NCBI GenBank assembly: GCA_020446665.1 | Contig: JAGREF010000062.1 | Span: 1-8,107 of the forward strand | DNA from: Sphingomonadaceae bacterium | GTDB lineage: Bacteria > Pseudomonadota > Alphaproteobacteria > Sphingomonadales > Sphingomonadaceae | Direction of reading: 5' to 3' | Length of the DNA: 8,107 nt | Shown here: in pieces, positions 1 to 6,380 of the stretch | How positions within the stretch are numbered: position 1 is the first letter of the stretch | Layout: the number at the start of each line of letters is the position of its first letter | Made by a program: the position numbers and the translations under genes | Notes under the pieces: generated by a model | Told to the model about the DNA's origin: nothing | What the model saw: the letters and a program-made list of their open reading frames with translations, nothing else | Database searches by the model: none

Positions 1-377
1 GTCTTGCCCGAACCGGTCGGCCCGACCAGCAGGATGTTGGACTTGGCCAGTTCTACATCGCCGGACTTCCCGGCATGCTTCAGCCGCTTGTAATGATTGT
101 GCACCGCGACGGAGAGCACGCGCTTGGCGCGGTCCTGCCCGATCACGTAATCATTCAGCGTGGCAAAGATATCATGCGGGGTGGGAACTTCGCCTTCCTT
201 GCGCCCGGCAAGGCCAGCCTTGGTCTCTTCGCGGATGATGTCATTGCACAGCTCCACGCATTCATCACAGATGAATACGGTGGGGCCAGCAATCAGCTTG
301 CGAACTTCATGCTGCGATTTGCCGCAGAAGCTGCAGTAAAGAGTGCTCTTTGAGTCGGTGCCGCTCAATTTAGTCAT
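1..377 (-). CDS. clpX: ClpX, ATP-binding unfoldase subunit of ClpXP protease (N-terminal part, cut by window edge)
   Basis: ClpX is the cytoplasmic AAA+ unfoldase that recognises tagged or damaged proteins and threads them into ClpP. The 125 complete codons seen cover the N-terminal zinc-binding domain, with cysteines C15, C18, C37 and C40 in two CxxC pairs (YCSFCGK and ICDECVELC). The start of the AAA+ module follows, with the conserved stretch [20 protein letters not shown] (76-95). The Walker A motif GPTGSGK begins at residue 119 and the window ends inside its last codon. The ATG at 377 gives the MTKLSG start usual for alphaproteobacterial ClpX; only a poorly spaced AAGG lies directly before it. 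It lies 170 bp downstream of clpP on the same strand, the usual clpP-clpX order. The truncation is due to the window edge, not gene damage. Confidence 0.97.
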   Translation of the reverse strand, partial: MTKLSGTDSKSTLYCSFCGKSQHEVRKLIAGPTVFICDECVELCNDIIREETKAGLAGRKEGEVPTPHDIFATLNDYVIGQDRAKRVLSVAVHNHYKRLKHAGKSGDVELAKSNILLVGPTGSGK

Positions 378-467
378 ACCTTGCGTTCCCAAACCCCCGC
401 TTGTGGGGATTCGCCTGACATTACGCCGGGCTGGTCATTAATCAACACATAGGGTGTAGCAAACCGC

Positions 468-493
468 CCTTGCCACAGGCTGAAGCGGCAAGG
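468..493 (-). other. Hairpin in the clpP-clpX intergenic region, possible weak terminator or processing site
   Basis: The 170 bp between the clpP stop (548) and the clpX start (377) contains no gene. A 7-bp perfect inverted repeat, CCTTGCC (468-474) with GGCAAGG (487-493), encloses a 12-nt loop. A second short stem, GGGGC (526-530) with GCCCC (537-541), lies immediately after the clpP stop. Neither has a run of T on the leftward strand, so full Rho-independent termination is unlikely. Attenuation or partial uncoupling of clpX from clpP is possible. No convincing clpX promoter was found. Confidence 0.25.
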
Positions 494-547
494 TTGCCGA
501 AATGCTACAGTTAATGTGCCGCTCTGGGGCTGTTGCGCCCCGCCCGA

Positions 548-1252
548 TTACTCGGGCGCGCCGCCCGAGCCGCTTTCGTCGCCCGTCGATTCGCTTTCAG
601 GGCGGGTTTCGAACACCTTGTCCACCAGGCCGAACTTCATCGCTTCGTCGGCTTCAAGGAAAGTGTCGCGATCCATCGCCTTCTCGATTTCGTCGAGCGG
701 CTTGCCGGTATATTTCACGTAGAGATCGTTCATCCGCGCCTTGATGCGCAGGATTTCCTTGGCCTGAATCTCGATATCGCTGGCCATCCCGCGTGCACCG
801 CCACTGGGCTGGTGGATCATGATCCGCGCATTGGGCAGCGCGATGCGCATGCCCGGCTCGCCCGCTGCCAGCAGGAAGCTGCCCATGCTGGCAGCCTGAC
901 CGATGCAGACAGTCGATACGCGCGGCTTGATGTACTGCATCGTATCATGGATCGCCATGCCGGCTGTCACCACCCCGCCGGGCGAGTTGATATACATGCT
1001 GATCGGCTTCGACGGATTTTCGCTTTCGAGGAACAACAGCTGCGCCACGATCAGCGACGCCATATTGTCTTCCACCTGCCCGGTGACGAACACGATGCGT
1101 TCACGCAGCAGGCGGCTGAAAATATCAAAGCTGCGCTCACCACGGCTGGTCTGTTCGACCACGACAGGAACGAGTGCGCCAGTCAGCGGGTCACGGGTAA
1201 ATTGTCCCTGGGCACCGTAGGTTTCGCCAAGCTGGCCGGTCAGGTCGATCAT
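548..1252 (-). CDS. clpP: ClpP, proteolytic subunit of ATP-dependent Clp protease
   Basis: ClpP is the cytoplasmic serine peptidase that forms a double heptameric barrel and degrades substrates fed by ClpX or ClpA. The 234-residue protein shows the full family pattern. The catalytic Ser is S122 in GQAASMGSF, His is H147 in MIHQPSGG, and Asp is D196 in MDRDTF. The oxyanion and strand motif YINSPGGVV is at 88-95. The ATG at 1252 is preferred over an in-frame start 17 codons upstream (1303). It has an AGAGGA ribosome site 5 nt away, and the extra residues ([10 protein letters not shown]...) do not look like ClpP. The C-terminus carries an extra Ser/Glu/Gly-rich tail (about 217-234) beyond the usual core. 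clpX follows on the same strand. The gene to the right is divergent, so clpP has its own promoter region in 1253-1429. Confidence 0.97.
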   Translation of the reverse strand: MIDLTGQLGETYGAQGQFTRDPLTGALVPVVVEQTSRGERSFDIFSRLLRERIVFVTGQVEDNMASLIVAQLLFLESENPSKPISMYINSPGGVVTAGMAIHDTMQYIKPRVSTVCIGQAASMGSFLLAAGEPGMRIALPNARIMIHQPSGGARGMASDIEIQAKEILRIKARMNDLYVKYTGKPLDEIEKAMDRDTFLEADEAMKFGLVDKVFETRPESESTGDESGSGGAPE

Positions 1253-1257
1253 GGAAT

Positions 1258-1263
1258 TCCTCT
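1258..1263 (-). promoter_or_regulatory. Ribosome binding site of clpP
   Basis: AGAGGA on the leftward strand lies 5 nt before the ATG at 1252. It decides that start over the in-frame upstream start at 1303. Confidence 0.7.
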
Positions 1264-1281
1264 TTTTGCAGGTTTCGCGCC

Positions 1282-1310
1282 TATGTCGCGATAGCAGGAA
1301 CAATGTTCAA
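1282..1310 (-). promoter_or_regulatory. Candidate clpP promoter with CTTGAA-type -35
   Basis: On the leftward strand, TTGAAC (1305-1310), preceded by a C to give CTTGAA, is followed after 17 nt by a weak -10, GACATA (1282-1287). The predicted start of transcription is near 1275, leaving a leader of about 23 nt. CTTGAA is also the -35 core of heat-shock (sigma-32) promoters. The -10 fits neither sigma class well, so the call is tentative. The rest of 1253-1429 is non-coding divergent spacer, where I see no clear promoter for the rightward gene. Confidence 0.3.
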
Positions 1311-1413
1311 GGGTGTTAACGCTTGTCTGGTGGAAAGCCGTTGGTCGGAGTCCATGCCCACCCCGTCGATAGTACCTGTAGTAACTTCATTCTTGCCCCG
1401 ATCAGGGAGCAAA

Positions 1414-1424
1414 GGGAGAGGGAG
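1414..1424 (+). promoter_or_regulatory. Ribosome binding site deciding a TTG start
   Basis: The purine-rich GGGAGAGGGAG ends 5 nt before TTG at 1430. An in-frame stop (TAA, 1382-1384) lies upstream with no ATG or GTG between. The next in-frame ATG would remove the signal peptide and part of the plug domain. TTG is therefore the only plausible start. Confidence 0.75.
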
Positions 1425-1429
1425 TTACC

Positions 1430-3535
1430 TTGGCAAACCGTCTGGAAACACTGCGCGCAACTGCGCTGGCAGGCGCCGCTTCGGCAGCTCTTCTGGCCCA
1501 GCCGCAGGCCGCTCTCGCTAACGCGCCGCAGGCGACACCCCAAGCCCCTGCCGAGCCAGTGGATGAGCAGGTGCAAAGCTATACCGCGGAAGACCTCGCC
1601 CAATTCGCGCCACGCAATGCGCTGGACATGCTGGTCCGCGTACCCGGCTTTGTCATATCCGGGGGCAATGACGGCAGCCGGGGACTGGGTGAAGCAACCC
1701 AGAACGTGCTGATCAATGGCGAACGCCTGTCCAGCAAGTCGGACAGCGCCGCCAACCAGCTGGCGCGCATCCCCACCAGCGATGTCGTGCGGATCGACAT
1801 TGTCGATGGGACCACACTGGACATACCCGGCCTGACCGGACAAGTCGCCAATGTCATCACCAGCCGCGCAGACGGCCTATCCGGGCAATTCCGCTGGGTC
1901 ACCGGCTTTCGCCCCCATAATACCGAAGCGCAGCTCTATGGCGGGGAAATCTCGCTCTCCGGCAGCAGCGGGGCGCTGGATTATTCGATCTCTCTGTCCA
2001 ATCCCAATGACCGGTTCGGGGCCGACGGGCCAACCTTGATCACGGCAGAGGACGGGACGCTGATCGAATCACAGCGCACGAAATTTTCCGGCAAATTTGA
2101 TAATCCGCGCCTGTCCGCCAACCTCACCTACCGCTTTAGCGAGAAGGTGCTTGGCCATCTCAATCTCCGGCTGGGCAGTGACTATTTCACCCGCGAAATA
2201 CCGGAAACCGGCCAGCCCGTATCTGGGCCGTTGCGCACACGCGAATTCCGCTATCACGAAGATGGCCCGGAATATGAAGTGGGCGGCGATATCGAATTCC
2301 CCTTCGGACCGGGGCGAATGAAGCTGATCGGGTTGGAACGGTTCGAACGCGACAATGGCACCAGCATATTGGTTGACCGGTTTGATGATGGAAGCCCGGC
2401 CAGGGGCAACCAGTTCATCCAGGTCAATGAAACTGGCGAACGGATCGGTCGCTTCGAATATGGCTGGGACATGTTCAAGGCCAACTGGCAGCTTTCCGGC
2501 GAAGCGGCCTTTAACCGCTTCAACAGCGCATCGCGCCTGTTCGCTCTGGATAGCGGCGGGGAGTTCGTGGAGCTGCCCTTTCCGCAGGGAACCGGCGGCG
2601 TCACGGAAGATCGCTATGAGAGCATCCTGAGCGTCACCAAGCAGCTGACCGGGACATTGTCCCTGCAGGCGAGCGGCGGGGCAGAATACTCAAAAATCGC
2701 GCAGACGGGCGTAGCTGCCAATGCCCGCAGCTTCACTCGCCCGAAAGGGGCAGTCTCGCTGGCGTGGAAGCCGGACAAGGATTTCAGCATATCCATGGAG
2801 CTGCGGCGCAAGGTGGGCCAGCTGTCCTTTGGCGATTTCCTTGCCAGCGTTTCGCTGAACAATGACAACCAGAATGGCGGCAACAACCAGTTGCAGCCGG
2901 ACCAGAGCTGGAACCTCGATTTCGAAGTGAACAAGGGCCTTGGCGCGTGGGGATCGGCCAAGCTGGAATTGCGGCAGGCCTGGTTCGAGGATTTCGTGGA
3001 CTTCTTTCCCCTGCCCGGCGGTGGGGAGGCACGCGGCAATATCGGCAATGCCAAACGCACCCATCTGGAAGGCAATATCACGCTGAAGCTGGACCCGCTG
3101 GGCTGGAAAGGGGCGCAAATCGATGCCAAGGCAACGCGTCGCTGGATGAGCGTGACCGATCCCTTTACCGGCCTCAAACGGCCCTTTTCATGGGACATCG
3201 ACAAGGAGCTCGATGTAAATTTCCGCCATGACATCCAGCGGTCCGGCTTTGCCTATGGTGCAGGGCTCTATACCAACAACACGATCGGATATTCCCGCCG
3301 GTTCGAGGCCGGGCGCGACTGGGAAGGGCCGGTTTTCCTGCGACTGTTTGTCGAGCACAAGGATGTGTTCGGGATGACTGCCAACGCCTCTGCCGGTAAT
3401 GTGCTGGGCGCACGCAATCGCTTTTCCCGCACGGTCTATGACGGTGACCGGCCCGGCGCCGGGGTGCTGTTTGCCGAAGATACCAATCGCCGGATCGGCC
3501 CGATCTTCCGCTTCACCCTGTCAGGCAATTTCTAG
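1430..3535 (+). CDS. TonB-dependent receptor-like outer membrane protein (plug plus beta-barrel)
   Basis: This is a probable outer-membrane gated barrel for energised uptake of an unknown ligand. The 701-residue protein starts with a Sec signal peptide (1-30, Ala-rich core, likely cut after ALA at 28-30). A plug-like domain at about 50-146 includes LDMLVRVPGF (66-74), QNVLINGERL (91-100), a ...VVRIDIVDGTT... strand and ...QVANVITS. The rest consists of alternating hydrophobic/polar strands typical of a 22-strand barrel, and ends ...FRFTLSGNF with the terminal Phe used for barrel insertion. I see no cysteine. No canonical TonB box (E-x-V-V-V-T type) is visible between the signal peptide and the plug; the segment there is DEQVQSYTAEDLAQF. 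It is divergent from clpP. Its stop codon overlaps the stop of the convergent TIR gene. Substrate and TonB dependence cannot be read from the sequence. Translation starts at TTG. Confidence 0.85.
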   Translation: MANRLETLRATALAGAASAALLAQPQAALANAPQATPQAPAEPVDEQVQSYTAEDLAQFAPRNALDMLVRVPGFVISGGNDGSRGLGEATQNVLINGERLSSKSDSAANQLARIPTSDVVRIDIVDGTTLDIPGLTGQVANVITSRADGLSGQFRWVTGFRPHNTEAQLYGGEISLSGSSGALDYSISLSNPNDRFGADGPTLITAEDGTLIESQRTKFSGKFDNPRLSANLTYRFSEKVLGHLNLRLGSDYFTREIPETGQPVSGPLRTREFRYHEDGPEYEVGGDIEFPFGPGRMKLIGLERFERDNGTSILVDRFDDGSPARGNQFIQVNETGERIGRFEYGWDMFKANWQLSGEAAFNRFNSASRLFALDSGGEFVELPFPQGTGGVTEDRYESILSVTKQLTGTLSLQASGGAEYSKIAQTGVAANARSFTRPKGAVSLAWKPDKDFSISMELRRKVGQLSFGDFLASVSLNNDNQNGGNNQLQPDQSWNLDFEVNKGLGAWGSAKLELRQAWFEDFVDFFPLPGGGEARGNIGNAKRTHLEGNITLKLDPLGWKGAQIDAKATRRWMSVTDPFTGLKRPFSWDIDKELDVNFRHDIQRSGFAYGAGLYTNNTIGYSRRFEAGRDWEGPVFLRLFVEHKDVFGMTANASAGNVLGARNRFSRTVYDGDRPGAGVLFAEDTNRRIGPIFRFTLSGNF

Positions 3536-4686
3536 GGTGCGCAGTCACCCACCCGGTTGGCGATAACGGTCAGCGAATAATCCACCCCTGCGGACGCACC
3601 TGCGGCAGCGTTATACTGCGTCACCACATATTCCACTTGCGCACTGCTGCTGGTGTAGAAGCCTTCCAGCTGGGTGTTGGTCTGGACATTGTCCGAACCG
3701 AGGCATTGCAGCTCACCGGAGACTATGCCCCCTTCGGCACGAACATCTGCCACGCTGCAATTGGCCAGGGGCGTGTAGAAAAAGCGGCGGGCAGTGTCTG
3801 CGGCCAGCTGCGAAGCGGGATCGCCGATACATTCTTCGCGCGTAGCAGCCGCCAGCGTTTCTTCTGCCTTCGCCCGGCTGCCACCCGAAATGCCGCCATT
3901 GAAAAAGCCGAGTTGGTAACTGAGCGCATAGCGCCCGGGCTTCAGCGCATCGGCGGCCACGCTGCCACCCCCCGGATCGGGAGTGGGCACGGGCACCGGA
4001 TCATATTCGCCACCGGACATCTCGACCGCCACCGCAATCAGGATAATCAGCACCAGCACAGCAAGCAGGCCAAGCGGGATCAGCAAGACCCGCCAGCGAT
4101 TGGGCGATGCCGGGACAATATTTGGCGCGGGCGCAGCATTGCCTTCCGCCCTGGCCGGTGATGGCGGAGTATGCGGGGAAGCAGAAGGTGGCGCCGGTTC
4201 CCGCGCAGGCCCTGCCGCAAGGGGTTGTGGCGCAGTTTCCGGCGGGCTTTCTGGCGGCAAATTCAGCTGCGACCGGATTGTGCGCACCATGCGCTCAATT
4301 GCTTCATCACGCTGGTCGAGCCAGTCGATCCACTGGTAATCCTGCAACCAGTAGGCCAGCCCTTCCGGCTGGATTGTCTCCAGCCGGATCGGATAGATCA
4401 GCTTGTGGTTCTGCTCTGCCAGCATAATCTCGCGCTTGACATGTTTCGACTGGTCAGAGCGGGAGCAGAACAGCAGCAGGATAACATCGCTCTTGCTGAT
4501 CTGTTCGATAATCACCTGATCGAAGGGCTTGCCCGGTTCGATATCATCGGGCGCCATCCAGCCGCGAATGCCGTGACGTTCCAGCACCCGCGCCAGATGC
4601 CGCGCGGCATCCACCTGCGAGGAATGGTGGCTGATGAAAGCCACCGGCTGCCGCTGGGCGGCTGCATTGTCCGGATCATTCGCCAT
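3532..4686 (-). CDS. Membrane-anchored TIR-domain protein with DUF3617-like periplasmic domain
   Basis: No characterised homologue is recognised. From the ATG at 4686 it has 384 residues in four parts. Part 1 is an N-terminal TIR domain (about 14-140, bacterial TIR_2 type): the first strand and loop VAFISHHSS (15-23), the BB-loop-like APDDIEPGKPF (45-55), strand VILLLFCSRS, and helix HVKREIMLAE (82-91). In that helix E86 falls where TIR NADases carry the catalytic Glu, while the common Trp before it is H82. Part 2 is a Pro/Ala-rich linker (about 144-195). Part 3 is one transmembrane helix (200-222) preceded by NRWR, predicting N-in/C-out. Part 4 is a periplasmic domain (about 246-384) beginning LKPGRY, with cysteines C286, C310, C328 and C382 and ending NRVGDC, a pattern I match to DUF3617. 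It is flanked by genes on the opposite strand, so it is probably monocistronic. NAD hydrolysis, defence or envelope sensing are inferences only. Confidence 0.88.
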   Translation of the reverse strand: MANDPDNAAAQRQPVAFISHHSSQVDAARHLARVLERHGIRGWMAPDDIEPGKPFDQVIIEQISKSDVILLLFCSRSDQSKHVKREIMLAEQNHKLIYPIRLETIQPEGLAYWLQDYQWIDWLDQRDEAIERMVRTIRSQLNLPPESPPETAPQPLAAGPAREPAPPSASPHTPPSPARAEGNAAPAPNIVPASPNRWRVLLIPLGLLAVLVLIILIAVAVEMSGGEYDPVPVPTPDPGGGSVAADALKPGRYALSYQLGFFNGGISGGSRAKAEETLAAATREECIGDPASQLAADTARRFFYTPLANCSVADVRAEGGIVSGELQCLGSDNVQTNTQLEGFYTSSSAQVEYVVTQYNAAAGASAGVDYSLTVIANRVGDCAP

Positions 4687-4690
4687 CACT

Positions 4691-4696
4691 TCCCCC
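4691..4696 (-). promoter_or_regulatory. Ribosome binding site of the TIR gene
   Basis: GGGGGA on the leftward strand lies 4 nt before ATG at 4686 but only 1 nt before the in-frame GTG at 4689. ATG is therefore preferred, although GTG would add only one residue. Confidence 0.55.
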
Positions 4697-4713
4697 GATG
4701 TGACTCGGCGGCG

Positions 4714-4741
4714 ATTGTGGCGGTTTGGCCGGATAATTCAA
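4714..4741 (-). promoter_or_regulatory. Candidate promoter of the TIR gene in the divergent spacer
   Basis: On the leftward strand, TTGAAT (4736-4741) is followed after 16 nt by CACAAT (4714-4719). Each element matches four of six consensus positions. The predicted leader is about 20 nt. The 110-bp spacer 4687-4796 must also hold the amidase promoter. GATAAT (4732-4737) on the + strand is a -10-like hexamer there, but it lacks a good -35. If both are used, the two promoters overlap. Confidence 0.3.
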
Positions 4742-4784
4742 TAGAGCCGTGCAGAGCAGGCTTGCGTCGCCAGCATCCAGTGGC

Positions 4785-4788
4785 AGGA
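4785..4788 (+). promoter_or_regulatory. Ribosome binding site of the amidase gene
   Basis: AGGA lies 8 nt before ATG at 4797. It overlaps the alternative in-frame ATG at 4788 and is far from the one at 4749. It supports the start that gives a clean signal peptide. Confidence 0.5.
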
Positions 4789-4796
4789 TGCACCCC

Positions 4797-6314
4797 ATGA
4801 GCACATTTCGCACCACGCTGGCCCTGTTGCTGGCAAGCCCGGCCCTCCCCCTCGCCATAATGCCTGCCAGCGCGCAGGATGCTCCGGCGCAGGCGGCGGC
4901 CAATGCGCAGGCCTATCTCGACCGGATCGAGGCGCTGGACGATGCCGGCCCGCGGATCAGCGCAGTGATCGTCAGCAATCCCGATGCCCCGGCCGAGGCC
5001 GCAAAAGCTGCCAGCCTGCCGCTCGGCGGGCGCACGGTTCTGGTGAAGGACAATATCGAAACAAGCGAATGGCCCACCACTGCGGGCAGCCTCGCCCTGA
5101 AGGATAACCGCACCGGGCGTGACGCTCCGCTGATCGCCAATCTGCGTGCCGCAGGGGGCGTTGTGCTGGGCAAGACGAACCTGTCCGAATGGGCCAATTT
5201 CCGCGATAACAGCTCGTCCAGCGGGTGGAGCGCGATTGGTGGGCTGACGCGCAATCCCCATGCGCTGGACCGGTCGGCATGCGGCTCATCCTCTGGCAGC
5301 GGAGCGGCCGTGGCGGCAGGCTTTGCATGGGCTGCGATCGGCACGGAAACCGATGGCTCGATCACGTGCCCGGCCAGTATCAACGGCATTGTCGGCTTCA
5401 AGCCAACCGTGGGCATGGTCAGCCGGACCTATGTCGTGCCGATCAGCGTGTCACAGGATACCGCTGGCCCGATGGCGCGCAGCGTGCCCGATGCCGCCAT
5501 GCTGCTCTGGGCCATGGCGGGCAGCGATCCGGCAGACCCGGCCACGGCAGAGGCGGACACATATCGCCCCGGCCTGACCAGCGGCATTGCCGGTTCCAGC
5601 CTGAAAGGCGTTCGCACTGGCGTGCTGATCCAGCGGGTCGGCCCGCGTAAGGATATTGGGGGGCTGTTCGACAACGCGCTGGATGATCTGCGCGGCGCGG
5701 GGGCCATTCTGGTGGATATTGAATACCAGCCCGATCCCGCCATTGGCCGCGATGAATTCACTGTCCTGCTGTTTGAATTCCGCGAAGGGCTGGACGCCTA
5801 TCTCGGCGGTCTGCCCGATCATGGCCAGCCGCGTTCGCTGGCGGAACTGATCGCCTTCAACGATGCCAATGCCGATACGGAATTGCGCTGGTTCGGCCAG
5901 TCGCTCTTCCCCATGGCGCAGGACACAACCGACCGCGAGGCTTATGAGAAAGCACGCAAGAACTCGTTCCAGCTGGCCGGGCCGGAGGGGATCGACAAAT
6001 TGCTGCGGGACAATGACGTCGCCGTGCTGATCGCGCCGACCAACAACCCGGCATGGACCATTGACCTTGTGAATGGCGACAATTTCACCGGCGGTGTCGG
6101 GCTGACCGGGCTCGCTGCCGTTGCGGGCTATCCGCATCTGACTGTGCCAATGGGCGCGGTCGAGGGGCTGCCGATTGGCCTCAGTTTCATCGGCACCAGA
6201 TGGGACGATGCCAATGTCCTCGCCATTGGCGCGGCCTATGAACGGGCGCGGAGCACAGAGCTGCCCGAACCTGGCTTTACCCGCTGGGACGCCGGCACGG
6301 ACTTGCCCAGATAA
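4797..6314 (+). CDS. Exported amidase-signature family hydrolase, peptide-amidase-like
   Basis: It hydrolyses an amide bond with a Ser-cisSer-Lys triad, probably in the periplasm. The 505-residue protein begins with a Sec signal peptide (1-26, hydrophobic LALLLASPALPLAI, cleavage motif ASA before Q27). The catalytic Lys is K84 in VLVKDNIE, the cis-Ser is S164 in CGSSSGSG, and the nucleophile is S188 in GTETDGSITCPAS. The 24-residue gap between the two serines equals that in fatty acid amide hydrolase. The GTETDGSI form, the LIAFN segment, LAGPEGID and AVAGYPHLTVPMG resemble what I recall of the Stenotrophomonas peptide amidase (Pam), which deamidates C-terminal peptide amides; the true substrate is unknown. 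Start 4797 is chosen over 4749 and 4788 because of its ribosome site and signal peptide. It is divergent from the TIR gene and convergent with tig across a strong hairpin. Confidence 0.92.
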   Translation: MSTFRTTLALLLASPALPLAIMPASAQDAPAQAAANAQAYLDRIEALDDAGPRISAVIVSNPDAPAEAAKAASLPLGGRTVLVKDNIETSEWPTTAGSLALKDNRTGRDAPLIANLRAAGGVVLGKTNLSEWANFRDNSSSSGWSAIGGLTRNPHALDRSACGSSSGSGAAVAAGFAWAAIGTETDGSITCPASINGIVGFKPTVGMVSRTYVVPISVSQDTAGPMARSVPDAAMLLWAMAGSDPADPATAEADTYRPGLTSGIAGSSLKGVRTGVLIQRVGPRKDIGGLFDNALDDLRGAGAILVDIEYQPDPAIGRDEFTVLLFEFREGLDAYLGGLPDHGQPRSLAELIAFNDANADTELRWFGQSLFPMAQDTTDREAYEKARKNSFQLAGPEGIDKLLRDNDVAVLIAPTNNPAWTIDLVNGDNFTGGVGLTGLAAVAGYPHLTVPMGAVEGLPIGLSFIGTRWDDANVLAIGAAYERARSTELPEPGFTRWDAGTDLPR

Positions 6315-6321
6315 AAACAAA

Positions 6322-6350
6322 CCGCCGCGTCGGGCACCCCGACGCGGCGG
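6322..6350 (-). terminator. Rho-independent terminator of tig, possibly bidirectional
   Basis: A perfect 13-bp GC-rich stem, CCGCCGCGTCGGG (6322-6334) with its complement (6338-6350), encloses a 3-nt loop. On the leftward strand it is followed directly by TTTGTTTTTAT, a good U-tract, 30 nt after the tig stop. On the rightward strand, 7 nt after the amidase stop, the tail is only CTTGATTAGCTT. It should be efficient for tig and weaker for the amidase. Confidence 0.9.
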
Positions 6351-6380
6351 CTTGATTAGCTTGCGAGCTGGAAAAGAGGC

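Noticed and set aside
75..353. Small rightward open frame opposite clpX
   Set aside because: It is antisense to the conserved zinc-binding domain and AAA+ start of ClpX.
395..440. Possible clpX promoter on the leftward strand (TTGATT, 16 nt, TAATGT)
   Set aside because: The -10 matches only three of six consensus positions, too weak to annotate.
533..1294. Long rightward open frame opposite clpP
   Set aside because: It lies fully antisense to a clear clpP, has Arg/His-rich composition typical of a GC-rich shadow frame, and shows no domain.
4732..4737. GATAAT as a -10 for the amidase
   Set aside because: No acceptable -35 lies at 16-18 nt, so it is mentioned only within the divergent spacer and not called as a promoter.
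3532..6314. Known multi-gene TIR defence system (Thoeris, CBASS or Pycsar)
   Set aside because: No NAD-binding effector, cyclic nucleotide synthase or SAVED domain is encoded nearby; neighbours are a barrel protein and an exported amidase on the opposite strand.
5451..6320. 289-codon leftward open frame opposite the amidase
   Set aside because: It is antisense to conserved amidase sequence, with no start signal or recognisable motif.
1303..6380. Insertion sequence or genomic island bounded by the clpP and tig flanks
   Set aside because: No transposase, integrase, terminal inverted repeats or target duplication could be found by eye, and the tRNA lies outside the block on the far side of tig.
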